Positions 9,561 to 19,015 of a stretch of 64,000 nt of DNA are shown piece after piece. The notes under the pieces were generated by a model, which was not told the DNA's origin, searched no databases, and saw only the letters and a program-made list of their open reading frames with translations. Each line of letters begins with the position of its first letter. Positions within the stretch are counted from its first letter, which is position 1. Source of the DNA: Dyadobacter koreensis (GTDB lineage Bacteria; Bacteroidota; Bacteroidia; Cytophagales; Spirosomataceae); NCBI RefSeq assembly GCF_900108855.1, contig NZ_FNXY01000002.1, positions 62,001-126,000 of the forward strand, given 5' to 3'. The position numbers were made by a program, and so were the translations under genes.

Positions 9561-9618
9561 TCAATTTTATTCGTCAGATTCTTTTGCGGCATCGTTCGCG
9601 TTCAAATAAAATTAACTT

Positions 9619-12600
9619 ATGAGTATTTCAACGCTTTCCATCAAGCGACCGGTTTTAGCCATTGTGATGAATTTGCTCATCATACTTTTTGGTTTTCTTG
9701 GTTACAAATTTCTGGGAATGAGGGAATTTCCTTCGATTGATCCGCCGGTGGTTTCGATTCGTACGAGCTATACAGGGGCCAATGCGGATATTATCGAATC
9801 ACAAATTACTGAACCACTAGAAAAACAGCTCAATAGTATTGAAGGTATCAAATCCATCAATTCAACAAGCAGCCAGGGAACAAGTCAGATCACAGTAGAA
9901 TTTGATATTGGCGTTGATATGGAGCGTGCTGCGAATGACGTGCGCGATAAAGTAGGATCTGCTTCCCGTACTCTGCCTCTGGATATCGACGGTCCGCCTG
10001 TCGTCAGCAAGGCAGATGCCAACTCCGAGCCAATCATTGTATTAACCTTTAAAAGTAATACGAGATCACATCTTGAAGTCAGTGATTATGCTGAAAACGT
10101 CATTGCCCAGCGTCTGCAAACGATCGAAGGTGTGAGCGAAATCCGCATATTCGGGCAGAAAAAATATGCGATGCGTATCTGGATGGATCCTGTAAAAATG
10201 GCTTCTCTTGGTGTAACAACGCAAGATGTGAAGTCGGCTCTGGATAAAGAAAATGTCGAACTTCCAAGTGGGAAACTTGCAGGTGACAATACAGAATTAA
10301 CGGTTAAAACGGTCGGGCGTTTCAGAACCGAAGATGACTTTAACGATATGATCGTTAAAAATACAACGACGCAAACGATTCATTTGAAGGATATTGGTTA
10401 TGCGCAGCTAGGGCCGGAAAATGAGGAAACTGTTTTAAGATTGGACAATGTACCCATGATCGGTCTTGCGATTTCGCCGATGCCCGGAGCAAATTATATC
10501 AATATTTCGGAGGAAGTAAATAAACGACTGGCAGAAATAAAAAAGGAACTGCCGAAAGATTATGAACTCGGAACATTGATCGATAATACCATTTTTGTAA
10601 AACGTTCGATTGAAGAAGTCGGGGAAACTTTGCTGATTGCGATTGTACTGGTTGTGATCATCATTTACTTATTCTTCCGCGACTGGCTGATCGCATTCCG
10701 CCCGCTGATCGATATCCCTGTTTCGCTGATCGGGACATTTTTCATTATGTATATTATGGGCTTCTCCATTAACGTACTCACGTTGCTGGCGATTGTTTTG
10801 GCAACTGGTCTGGTAGTCGATGATGGTATTGTGGTCACGGAAAATATATTTAAAAAAATAGAAGAGGGGATGGGGCCGATCGAAGCGGCCATCAAGGGAT
10901 CAAACGAAATTATTTTCGCAGTTTTATCAACTTCAATTACATTGGCTTCTGTTTTTTTGCCGGTAATTTTTATGCAGGGGTTTGTCGGTAAATTATTCAG
11001 GGAATTTGGTATCGTTATTTCCGCAGCTGTACTTGTTTCGGCGTTTGTGTCGCTAACGCTGACGCCGATGCTGAATGCCTATCTTGTTCGTAAGACGCAT
11101 AAGAAAAGCTGGTTTTATGAAAAAACTGAACCGTTTTTCGTCAACATGACCAATAGTTACGGCGAAGCATTAGGGTCGTTTTTAAAAGTGAGATGGGTGG
11201 CGATTCCTCTTATTTTCTTGACACTTGGAATGATCTGGTTTTTTGGGAAAGATCTGCAATCAGAACTAGCGCCTTTGGACGACCGGAACTGGTTTCGGAT
11301 CCAGATGACTGCGCCGGAAGGGTCTTCCTTTGAATTCACAGATAACTACGTTCAGAATGTAGGGCAGATGCTAATGGATTCCATGCCTGGGAAAAAGGGT
11401 TTGATGTTAATTACTTCACCCGGGAACTCAGGTCTTGGCGCAGCCAATACGGGAAGTGGGAGAATTGCCTTGACGGACAGGATGGAACGCAAAGAGTCTC
11501 AGCAGGAAATTGCTGATTATATAACAAAACAACTCAAACGCTTTCCTGATGCAAAATCTTTTATCGTGCAGCAGCAGACGATTGCTGTGGATTCAAGGGG
11601 AGGTTTGCCTGTTCAGTATGTGGTCCAGGCCCCTGACTTTGAGAAATTACGCGAATATCTGCCCAAATTTATGGAGGAGGCTTCTGCTGATCCAACGTTT
11701 GCGATCACAGATGTTAACCTAAAATTCAGTAAACCCGAATTGCAGATCATGATTGATCGGGAAAAGGCAAAGTCGTTGGGTATTTCTGTTCAGGACGTCG
11801 CTCAAACGATGCAATTTGCATTTGCCGGACAACGTTTCGGATATTTTACAATGAACGGAAGACAATATCAGGTAATCGGCCAGTACGATCGTGTCAATCG
11901 GGACGAGCCGCTTGATCTGAAAAGTATGTTTGTAAGAAGCAGTAACGGTAGTTTGATTCAGTTAGATAATATTGTCAAAACAGTGGAGGAGAGTAGTCCG
12001 CCACAGCTTTTTCACTTCAACCGGTATATGAGCGCAACTGTACAAGCCTCACTGGCACCCGGGAAAACGATCGGCGATGGAATTGCGGCTATGGATAAAA
12101 TAAGAGATAAACTAAAAGATGAGGCAATTCAGACGTCTTTAAGTGGTTCTTCGCGGGATTATGCTGAAAGTTCGTCCAATACGATGTTCTCGTTTTTCCT
12201 TGCCCTTGTGTTGATATATTTCATCCTGGCCGCGCAATTTGAAAGTTTTATAGATCCCTTCATTATCATGATCACAGTACCACTCGCTATTGGCGGCGCG
12301 GTATTCTCATTATGGTATTTTAATCAAACTTTGAATATTTTCAGCCAGATCGGAATGATCATGCTTATTGGTCTGGTGACAAAAAATGGAATCTTGATTG
12401 TCGAGTTTGCCAATCAGCTACGGGAAACCGGCCTGGGGGTAAAAGAAGCCGCCCTGGAAGCTGCCACACTCCGTTTTCGGCCTATTCTGATGACAAGTCT
12501 TGCGACGATCCTTGGTGCTTTACCCATTGCCATGGCGCTGGGTTCGGCAGGCAGAAGCCGGATGTCTATGGGTATCGTAATTATGGGCGGTCTGCTATTC

Positions 12601-12735
12601 TCTCTGGTACTGACGCTTTACGTTATTCCTGCGATGTATACGTTCCTATCAAAAGAAAAGGATTTGAACAAGATGAAGATGATTGAGAAAATAGCCAGAG
12701 AAAGTGAAATGGATGAGCCAACAGCGCATGTTTAG
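9619..12735 (+). CDS. RND efflux pump permease (AcrB/MexB-like, HAE1 type)
   Basis: The 1038-residue length is typical for hydrophobe/amphiphile RND pumps. It starts MSISTLSIKRPVLAIVMN (first membrane helix) and has the two large periplasmic loops. The proton-relay pair lies in LVVDDGIVVTENIFKK (helix 4, near residue 400). The C-terminal half repeats the plan with LALVLIYFILAAQFESF and GLVTKNGILIVEFANQLRE. The protein would extrude drugs, detergents or metabolites using the proton gradient with the adaptor at 8490. No regulator is adjacent. Substrate range cannot be inferred. Confidence 0.96.
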   Translation: MSISTLSIKRPVLAIVMNLLIILFGFLGYKFLGMREFPSIDPPVVSIRTSYTGANADIIESQITEPLEKQLNSIEGIKSINSTSSQGTSQITVEFDIGVDMERAANDVRDKVGSASRTLPLDIDGPPVVSKADANSEPIIVLTFKSNTRSHLEVSDYAENVIAQRLQTIEGVSEIRIFGQKKYAMRIWMDPVKMASLGVTTQDVKSALDKENVELPSGKLAGDNTELTVKTVGRFRTEDDFNDMIVKNTTTQTIHLKDIGYAQLGPENEETVLRLDNVPMIGLAISPMPGANYINISEEVNKRLAEIKKELPKDYELGTLIDNTIFVKRSIEEVGETLLIAIVLVVIIIYLFFRDWLIAFRPLIDIPVSLIGTFFIMYIMGFSINVLTLLAIVLATGLVVDDGIVVTENIFKKIEEGMGPIEAAIKGSNEIIFAVLSTSITLASVFLPVIFMQGFVGKLFREFGIVISAAVLVSAFVSLTLTPMLNAYLVRKTHKKSWFYEKTEPFFVNMTNSYGEALGSFLKVRWVAIPLIFLTLGMIWFFGKDLQSELAPLDDRNWFRIQMTAPEGSSFEFTDNYVQNVGQMLMDSMPGKKGLMLITSPGNSGLGAANTGSGRIALTDRMERKESQQEIADYITKQLKRFPDAKSFIVQQQTIAVDSRGGLPVQYVVQAPDFEKLREYLPKFMEEASADPTFAITDVNLKFSKPELQIMIDREKAKSLGISVQDVAQTMQFAFAGQRFGYFTMNGRQYQVIGQYDRVNRDEPLDLKSMFVRSSNGSLIQLDNIVKTVEESSPPQLFHFNRYMSATVQASLAPGKTIGDGIAAMDKIRDKLKDEAIQTSLSGSSRDYAESSSNTMFSFFLALVLIYFILAAQFESFIDPFIIMITVPLAIGGAVFSLWYFNQTLNIFSQIGMIMLIGLVTKNGILIVEFANQLRETGLGVKEAALEAATLRFRPILMTSLATILGALPIAMALGSAGRSRMSMGIVIMGGLLFSLVLTLYVIPAMYTFLSKEKDLNKMKMIEKIARESEMDEPTAHV

Positions 12736-12851
12736 GCACGATCTCGACCGGTGATGACAAAATGAATTTTGACTGAAATTTAGTAAGATTAGTTTGGCAA
12801 TAGTCTTTTGATTTATCGTTAAACTAATCCCTGAATTTCAAATGTGTTGTT

Positions 12852-13949
12852 TTAAGCTAATGCAATGCGCTCTGTCCCCATCTTCCGCAGCATGCGTACA
12901 TGCGATCCTAATGCATTCATAAAGTCCGATTTTGCATTATAGTCCAATCCAAATTCCTTCGCTGTCTGGCTGACAATCGGGGAAAGTGCATGATAGTGAA
13001 TATGGGAAATCGAAGGGAACAGATGGTGTTCGATCTGATAATCCAGTCCGCCTATATACCAGGATAAAAATCTGTTTTTCCCTGCAAAATTAGATGTTGT
13101 TTGCAGTTGATGAACTGCCCAAGCATTTTCTACACTTCCGGCATTATCAGGAACAGGCTGATCTGTTCCTTCCACGACATGTGCCATCTGGAAAACTGTA
13201 CTCAAAATCATTCCGGCCGTGCAATGCATTACCATAAATCCAATGGCCCATTCTCCAAATGTTAGTGAGGTAAAACAAAGCGGTAACACACAGATAAATA
13301 AAACGTAAGCCAGTTTACTTACGATCAATCTAATCAATTCTTTCCTCGGATATGGCTTTGTCATGCCTGATTCTGACATTTTGTTGAAAAGCGATATTTC
13401 CTTGAAATCCTTCCATAGAAAAGATATCGTCATCAGGCTGTACAACAAGAAAGCGTAAATATGTTGAAAGCGATGAATGTATTTCTGTTTTTCCTGGTAT
13501 GATAAGCGTAGCAAAAATTTGCCGGTTATATCTTCGTCTACTTCGTGAATGTTAGTGTATGTGTGATGTAGTCTGTTATGCTGTACTTCCCAGTTATATG
13601 CATTGCCGCCCAGGAGATATATTGACCCGCCGAAAATCTTGTTTAATACATTGGATTTTGCCAAAGAACCGTGAATGGCATCATGCATAACTGACATCCC
13701 TACACCTGCGACACCGATTCCCATAATAACCGAAAGTCCGAGCATTGTAAGGTTAGAGAAAAGCCCGGAAAGAATCAGCAAATAAGGAATAATGTAAAGG
13801 CCTAACATAAACAAAGCCTTATAAATAATTTGACTGCCACCGGTTTTACACAGATCATTTTCAGAAAAGTAGAGATCAACTCGTTGTCTTAGCGTGGGAA
13901 AGAAAGTGGATTTTTCTTTGTTGGTAAACTTGATTTTCTGATACTGCAT
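12852..13949 (-). CDS. Fatty acid desaturase (membrane di-iron, DesA/acyl-CoA desaturase type)
   Basis: The three histidine boxes of membrane desaturases are present: HDAIHGS near residue 88, HNRLHHTYTN near residue 125 and QIEHHLFP near residue 306 (from the start at 13949). The Q-x-x-H-H form of the last box is typical of front-end desaturases of the DesA/COG3239 group; no cytochrome b5 domain is fused. Several hydrophobic stretches lie between the boxes. An upstream ATG at 14006 would add 19 hydrophobic residues; I prefer the inner ATG, which gives the usual short polar N-terminus. It introduces a double bond into acyl chains and probably adjusts membrane fluidity. Position specificity is not visible. 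Confidence 0.9.
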   Translation of the reverse strand: MQYQKIKFTNKEKSTFFPTLRQRVDLYFSENDLCKTGGSQIIYKALFMLGLYIIPYLLILSGLFSNLTMLGLSVIMGIGVAGVGMSVMHDAIHGSLAKSNVLNKIFGGSIYLLGGNAYNWEVQHNRLHHTYTNIHEVDEDITGKFLLRLSYQEKQKYIHRFQHIYAFLLYSLMTISFLWKDFKEISLFNKMSESGMTKPYPRKELIRLIVSKLAYVLFICVLPLCFTSLTFGEWAIGFMVMHCTAGMILSTVFQMAHVVEGTDQPVPDNAGSVENAWAVHQLQTTSNFAGKNRFLSWYIGGLDYQIEHHLFPSISHIHYHALSPIVSQTAKEFGLDYNAKSDFMNALGSHVRMLRKMGTERIALA

Positions 13950-14120
13950 AAAGGGTATGACGATCTGGTCAAGAAGAAGAATAATTTTTATCCGACTTCC
14001 TAACAACGAATAAGAGGGTTGATTATTAGCTAAAAGTACACATTAAATGAGTATTCGAGAGAATTATTCTAAATAATGGGCAAAATTCATAATAAAATAA
14101 TGTGGAAATCCTTAAAGCTG

Positions 14121-14157
14121 ACAAAAAATTAGGCCGGCTCCAAGAGTCGGCCTAATT
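14121..14157 (-). terminator. Intrinsic terminator of metK
   Basis: A 14-position stem (14127-14140 with 14144-14157, one imperfect pair, three-base loop). On the minus strand it is followed by a run of six T. It lies about 24 bases after the metK stop. Confidence 0.85.
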
Positions 14158-14180
14158 GTAACTTATATAACTATTAGAAT

Positions 14181-15461
14181 TTAAAGAGCAAATGCCTCTT
14201 TAATTTTATCAACAAAATCAAGTTTTTCCCAAGTGAAAAGCTCAACTTCAACTTCTTTTTCTTTTCCGTCAGCACCTTTAAATGATTTCTTAACGACTTC
14301 ATTTTTGCGACCCATATGGCCATACGCAGCGGTCTCAGAATAAATTGGGTTACGCAATTTCAAACGTTGTTCGATTGCATAAGGACGTAAGTCAAAGATC
14401 TGCTCAATTTTAGAAGCGATCTCGCCATCGTGTCCTTCAACTTTCGCTGTGCCATATGTATTTACATATAAACCGCAAGGCTGAGCAACACCGATTGCAT
14501 AGGACACCTGAACTAAAACTTCGTCACAAAGTCCGGCAGCAACCATATTTTTAGCAATATGACGTGTCGCATATGCCGCAGAACGGTCAACTTTTGAAGG
14601 ATCTTTTCCTGAAAATGCACCACCGCCGTGAGCACCTTTTCCGCCATACGTATCCACAATGATTTTACGACCCGTAAGGCCAGTATCACCGTGAGGACCA
14701 CCGATAACAAATTTACCAGTAGGGTTAATGTGGAAAGTAATTTCTCCTGAAAACAATTCCTGAAGTGATTCTGTCAATTTTGCCTTTACACGAGGAATCA
14801 CAATATTGATAATATCTTCTTTAATTTTGGCAAGCATCGTTGCCTCTGAATCAAAATCGTCATGCTGTGTAGAAACAACGATCGTGTCGATACGTAGAGG
14901 AACATTTTCGTCGCTATATTCAATCGTTACCTGAGATTTTGCATCAGGACGAAGGTATGGAATAAGTTCAGGCTCGTTGTTACGGATATAAGACATCTCC
15001 TGAAGAATCTTATGTGCAAGATCCAATGCCAGAGGCATGTAGTTTTCAGTCTCGCGTGTTGCATAACCAAACATCATTCCCTGGTCACCAGCACCCTGAG
15101 CATTCGCTTTTTCCTCAAAGGTCTCGCTTGCAACAGCACGGTCAACTCCCTGGTTGATGTCAGCGCTCTGATCGTGAATTGCCGATAAAATACCACAGGA
15201 ATTTGCTTCAAACATATATTCGCTTTTAGTATATCCGATTTTACGGATTACCTCGCGCGTAATTTTTTGTACATCCAGATAGGTATTTGTTTTAACCTCT
15301 CCTGCCAATACTACTTGACCTGTCGTTACCAAAGTCTCACAGGCTACTTTACTGTTTGTATCCCAAGCTAAAAAATTGTCAATAAGCGCATCTGAAATCT
15401 GGTCAGCTACTTTGTCGGGATGTCCTTCAGACACGGACTCCGAAGTAAATAGATATGGCAT
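14181..15461 (-). CDS. metK: S-adenosylmethionine synthase
   Basis: The enzyme makes S-adenosylmethionine from ATP and methionine. The 426-residue protein has the family hallmarks in order: [18 protein letters not shown] at the N-terminus, the ATP-binding [12 protein letters not shown] near residue 122 and the phosphate-binding loop [19 protein letters not shown] near residue 280. An insert in the C-terminal third ([15 protein letters not shown]) occurs in Bacteroidota homologues. It is transcribed alone from the promoter at 15530-15561 and ends at the hairpin at 14127. The leader is only about 60 bases and shows no SAM riboswitch, unlike the operon at 55590. Confidence 0.98.
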   Translation of the reverse strand: MPYLFTSESVSEGHPDKVADQISDALIDNFLAWDTNSKVACETLVTTGQVVLAGEVKTNTYLDVQKITREVIRKIGYTKSEYMFEANSCGILSAIHDQSADINQGVDRAVASETFEEKANAQGAGDQGMMFGYATRETENYMPLALDLAHKILQEMSYIRNNEPELIPYLRPDAKSQVTIEYSDENVPLRIDTIVVSTQHDDFDSEATMLAKIKEDIINIVIPRVKAKLTESLQELFSGEITFHINPTGKFVIGGPHGDTGLTGRKIIVDTYGGKGAHGGGAFSGKDPSKVDRSAAYATRHIAKNMVAAGLCDEVLVQVSYAIGVAQPCGLYVNTYGTAKVEGHDGEIASKIEQIFDLRPYAIEQRLKLRNPIYSETAAYGHMGRKNEVVKKSFKGADGKEKEVEVELFTWEKLDFVDKIKEAFAL

Positions 15462-15529
15462 AGTATGTACTAAGTTTTATGTACTGTATTTAATTTATGC
15501 TAAATAATTATGGACTCTCTTTAGAGTAA

Positions 15530-15561
15530 CAAAATTGAATTTTTTTAAGACATTAACCAAA
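15530..15561 (-). promoter_or_regulatory. Promoter of metK
   Basis: Read on the minus strand: TTTG (15561-15558), 20 bases, then CAATTTTG (15537-15530), one mismatch to TAnnTTTG. The predicted start of transcription lies about 60 bases before the metK ATG. Confidence 0.5.
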
Positions 15562-15640
15562 TAATAAGACGGGAAAAATAAATAAGATAGGGGTTTTACG
15601 TCATTTTGTAGAAGAATCTCTGGTTCAGGTAATAAACAAC

Positions 15641-15674
15641 CGAGCCTGGTCATGCTTAAACATGGCCAGGCTCG
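15641..15674 (-). terminator. Hairpin after lipA, possible terminator
   Basis: GAGCCTGGTCATG and CATGGCCAGGCTC form a 13-position stem around a short TTAAA-like loop, starting 28 bases after the lipA stop. The T-rich tail on the minus strand is interrupted (GTTGTTTATT), and the single T-G pair would form only in a plus-strand RNA, so its role as a lipA terminator is not certain. Confidence 0.55.
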
Positions 15675-15701
15675 TTAAAAAATAGTTAACAGTGGAAAAA
15701 A

Positions 15702-16580
15702 TCAAATTGGAACATTCACATGACGTTCTGCATGGTAGCTTGAACGTACCAAAGGACCGGATTCGACATATTTTAAACCACGTTTAAGACCTTCTTCTCT
15801 GTATGTATCAAACATATCAGGTGTGATCCACTCGATTACTTCGTGATGCATTTTAGTCGGCTGAAGATACTGTCCAAGTGTAAGAATATCCAATCCGTTT
15901 GCGACCAGGTCATCCATTGCTTTGTATACTTCGTCCATCGTTTCACCTAAACCAAGCATGATACCTGATTTAGTACGTTGCCCAAATTCTTTTGTTCTTC
16001 TTATTTGTTCCAGGCTTCTTTCATATTTGGCCTGTGGCCTAACAGCACGGTATAAGCGCTCAACAGTTTCCATGTTGTGAGAAACTACTTCCTGACCTGC
16101 TTCGATCATATGGATCAAAGCATCCCAGTTATTTTTTACGTCAGGAATCAGCGTTTCAATCGTCGTTTCAGGTGTGGTTTGTTTCACCTGAACAACCGTC
16201 TGATACCATATTTCCGCACCACGATCTTTTAATTCATCACGGTTAACAGAAGTAAGAACAGCATGTTTTACCTGCATTAATTTAATTGCCTCTGCTACAC
16301 GGCGCGGTTCATCTGTATCATATTCATTTGGTCGGCCGGTCGCCACAGCGCAAAAACTGCAGCTCCGCGTACAGACATTACCCAAAATCATAAATGTTGC
16401 CGTTCCGGCTCCCCAGCATTCACCCATATTGGGGCAGCTGCCACTCTCACAAATCGTATGTAATTTATAGTTGTCGACCAACTGGCGGACTTTACGAAAT
16501 TCTGGTCCTGCCGGAAGTTTTACTCGTAACCAATCCGGGCGTTTTTTTCGTTCGGAAGGTATTACTGGAAGTTCAATCAT
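15702..16580 (-). CDS. lipA: Lipoyl synthase
   Basis: This radical-SAM enzyme inserts two sulfur atoms into protein-bound octanoyl groups to form lipoate. The 292-residue protein shows both iron-sulfur cluster motifs. The auxiliary cluster has Cys44, Cys49 and Cys55 ([12 protein letters not shown]). The radical-SAM cluster has Cys70, Cys74 and Cys77 (CTRSCSFC). Also present are [19 protein letters not shown] and the C-terminal VRSSYHAE, whose Ser ligates the auxiliary cluster. It consumes SAM made by the metK product encoded just downstream, though the two genes are separated by a hairpin and a metK promoter. Confidence 0.98.
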   Translation of the reverse strand: MIELPVIPSERKKRPDWLRVKLPAGPEFRKVRQLVDNYKLHTICESGSCPNMGECWGAGTATFMILGNVCTRSCSFCAVATGRPNEYDTDEPRRVAEAIKLMQVKHAVLTSVNRDELKDRGAEIWYQTVVQVKQTTPETTIETLIPDVKNNWDALIHMIEAGQEVVSHNMETVERLYRAVRPQAKYERSLEQIRRTKEFGQRTKSGIMLGLGETMDEVYKAMDDLVANGLDILTLGQYLQPTKMHHEVIEWITPDMFDTYREEGLKRGLKYVESGPLVRSSYHAERHVNVPI

Positions 16581-16653
16581 GATTTTCTAATCAAAGTCAA
16601 TAATCACCGGCTACGATAGTAAGCTGGTGGAAATACTATATAAATTTAACGAC

Positions 16654-17418
16654 TTATTTCTTGCTGCCAAAATATAAGGTAATGAAGCCTGATGTATAGA
16701 AGCTTTTATTCTGAGCATATGCCATAATATCAATTTTACGGGTAAAAGTTTCAGCAAGAAAGCCTATTTCAACACCTGTAACATTTTCTCTGAAAGCGCT
16801 CAGTTCGAAACTTAGTGCGGTTTTTATATGCAAGCCCGGCACAACTTTGCTTTGTCCAAAACCAGAAAAAAAGCTTCCAACTCCAACGAAGCCTTCATAT
16901 GGATCTTGGGTAGAATTCGGATCAACACGTAGCGGGGTTGTAACAACTTGTCCGCCTGCTACTTGTCTTTGAATCATATATGGTTTTTCGAAACCCAACG
17001 ACGGGCCGGCAGCGACAATCGCGCTGATCGCAATTCCTTCATCCTCGTGGCGATTGAATAATGTTATTTCTCTTCCATATTCAGGACGTAACACAAAAAG
17101 ATAATTTTGCTTGCCGTAAACGAAGCGGGCACCCGTGTTGAAACTTTGCGCAAGCTCCTTAGGATGTCTTACATTAACTAATTCTACTGCAAGATAACGA
17201 TACTGGTTTTTTCCAAATAGTTTTCCCGGAATTGCATTAGATCTCCGGAAAACGGCACCTCCCAAAATTCCGGAGTTTGTATTTGTTGTCAGGCCAAAGG
17301 AAGTAAATGATTTATAAACCTCTTCAGTATCCTCGCTTTTGGCCCTGCGTTGGGCGTATATATCCGTGGATAAGGCAACCAGAATACAGATCGAAAGTAA
17401 AAGTTTTACACGAATCAT
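16654..17418 (-). CDS. Secreted conserved protein of unknown function, probable outer-membrane beta structure
   Basis: The ATG at 17418 gives MIRVKLLLSICILVALSTD followed by a cleavage site near YAQ, a clean signal peptide; an ATG at 17448 adds ten residues. The mature part of about 230 residues alternates polar and hydrophobic positions (for example YRYLAVELVNVRHP and NYLFVLRPEYGREI), and ends YTSGFITLYFGSKK, like a small outer-membrane barrel. I do not recognise a named family. It lies upstream of lipA on the same strand with about 70 bases between, possibly co-transcribed. Confidence 0.7.
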   Translation of the reverse strand: MIRVKLLLSICILVALSTDIYAQRRAKSEDTEEVYKSFTSFGLTTNTNSGILGGAVFRRSNAIPGKLFGKNQYRYLAVELVNVRHPKELAQSFNTGARFVYGKQNYLFVLRPEYGREITLFNRHEDEGIAISAIVAAGPSLGFEKPYMIQRQVAGGQVVTTPLRVDPNSTQDPYEGFVGVGSFFSGFGQSKVVPGLHIKTALSFELSAFRENVTGVEIGFLAETFTRKIDIMAYAQNKSFYTSGFITLYFGSKK

Positions 17419-17699
17419 ATTTACACGAACATATCTCTTTGTGATCACTATATAAAAGCGAATTAAGGAGTGAAATTACGAAATAATCGTATATCCCATC
17501 TTATCCCAACTCCACATTAACGGTTTTTTGTACATTTATGTTCTTTAAACGAAAAAAGAATCTGAAAAGCCTGTTTCAAGCGCTGTTTGTTCAATTAATT
17601 CTGACAGGATACCACAGTCAAAGAGTTATCGAAATCAATACCTTGAAAGCTTTCCTATTACTATAATTTTAAGTCAAAAATTTTAATATTCCAATCGTT

Positions 17700-18968
17700 T
17701 TGTCCGAATTTTTGTATCAGCTGGCCATGAGCGCCTTTTTAGCGGTGATGCGGTTTGCAGCCTTATTCAGCTCAAAAGTAAAGCTTGGCGTTACAGGTCG
17801 GGATGGCCTGCTCGATAAACTTGAAAAGACTGTCCCAACATTGCTTAACGGTCGCCCGGTGGCATGGTTCCATGCTGCCTCCCTGGGTGAGTTTGAACAG
17901 GGAAGGCCTGTTATGGAAGCGTTCAAAAAAGAGTATCCGGATTTTTTTATCCTGTTGACATTCTTTTCACCGTCCGGGTACGAGGTGCGGAAAAATTATG
18001 GCGGCGCAGATTACGTCTGTTACCTCCCGATTGATACGGCCGAAAATGCGAAAAGATTTGTGACGCTCTTTCAGCCTGAAATTACTTTTTTTATCAAATA
18101 TGAGTTTTGGTTTAACTATTTGTCAGAATTGAAAAAACAAGGTTCTCATATTCTTTCGTTTTCAACAATATTTCGTGACAACCAGCTTTTCTTTAAATCT
18201 TACGGAGGATTTTACAGGAGAATGCTCACTTATTTTGATCACCTTTTTGTTCAAAATGAAACTTCGCTAAAACTGCTGAATGCCATTGGCATTAAACATT
18301 GTTCTCTTGCCGGAGATACTCGTTTTGATCGCGTTTATGCTATCGCCCGGGGCATTAAAGTTTTACCTGAAATTGCAGGTTTTAAAAAGGAAACTGCCTG
18401 CCTGGTTGCCGGTTCCGTTTGGGAGGCTGATATGCAGGTACTTATCCCTGCGCTGAATGAAATTGAAAAGCCTCTGAAAGTAATTTTTGCGCCTCATGAA
18501 ATTGACAAGTCCCACATGGAAACCTGGCGCAAGCAGTTAAAAGGATCGGCGATGTTGTATTCAGAATATAAAAGATCGTTTGACGTGGAGGCGCAAATTC
18601 CTGATTTTGATTACTTGATCATCGACAATATAGGAATGCTTTCTTCCTTATATCGTTATGGCGATATAGGTTATATAGGTGGCTCATTCGGTTCCGGTTT
18701 ACACAATGTTCTCGAAGCTGCAACATTTGGTATGCCTATTCTTTTTGGGAATAAAAAATATCAAAAATTTCAGGAAGCAAATGATTTGATCAAAGAGGGA
18801 AGTGCGAAGGCGATTGCGGATACCGATGAAGCAAAGCGATATATCAGCGAATGGATAACAAATACTGAACTCCGGAATAAACTTGATGCGATCAGCGAAA
18901 ATTATGTTGCGTCAAGGATCGGGGCAACTGATATTGTGATGAAAAAGGTAAGAAGCCTTCTGAGCTAA
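17700..18968 (+). CDS. waaA: 3-deoxy-D-manno-octulosonic acid transferase
   Basis: This glycosyltransferase adds Kdo to lipid A at the inner membrane. The TTG at 17700 is chosen because it gives the N-terminal membrane segment (FLYQLAMSAFLAVMRFAALF) expected for the family; the ATG at 17727 would cut it. Family marks include WFHAASLGEFEQGRPV near residue 57 (the Glu is the catalytic base), FFIKYEFWFNYL near residue 127 and the C-terminal donor-binding GYIGGSFGSGLHNVLEAATFG. The gene stands alone and ends in the shared hairpin at 18970-19015. Confidence 0.95.
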   Translation: MSEFLYQLAMSAFLAVMRFAALFSSKVKLGVTGRDGLLDKLEKTVPTLLNGRPVAWFHAASLGEFEQGRPVMEAFKKEYPDFFILLTFFSPSGYEVRKNYGGADYVCYLPIDTAENAKRFVTLFQPEITFFIKYEFWFNYLSELKKQGSHILSFSTIFRDNQLFFKSYGGFYRRMLTYFDHLFVQNETSLKLLNAIGIKHCSLAGDTRFDRVYAIARGIKVLPEIAGFKKETACLVAGSVWEADMQVLIPALNEIEKPLKVIFAPHEIDKSHMETWRKQLKGSAMLYSEYKRSFDVEAQIPDFDYLIIDNIGMLSSLYRYGDIGYIGGSFGSGLHNVLEAATFGMPILFGNKKYQKFQEANDLIKEGSAKAIADTDEAKRYISEWITNTELRNKLDAISENYVASRIGATDIVMKKVRSLLS

Positions 18969-18969
18969 T

Positions 18970-19015
18970 TTTTTAATATCCGGAAGATGAATTTCATCTT
19001 CCGGATATTAAAAAA
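18970..19015. terminator. Bidirectional terminator between waaA and the ROK repressor
   Basis: A perfect inverted repeat of about 21 bases per arm (TATCCGGAAGATGA and its complement, extended by T and A runs) around a three-base loop. The T run on either strand suits both convergent genes. Confidence 0.9.

Noticed and set aside
15641..15674. The hairpin between lipA and metK as a riboswitch for metK
   Set aside because: It is a simple stem-loop upstream of the metK promoter, without any SAM riboswitch core.
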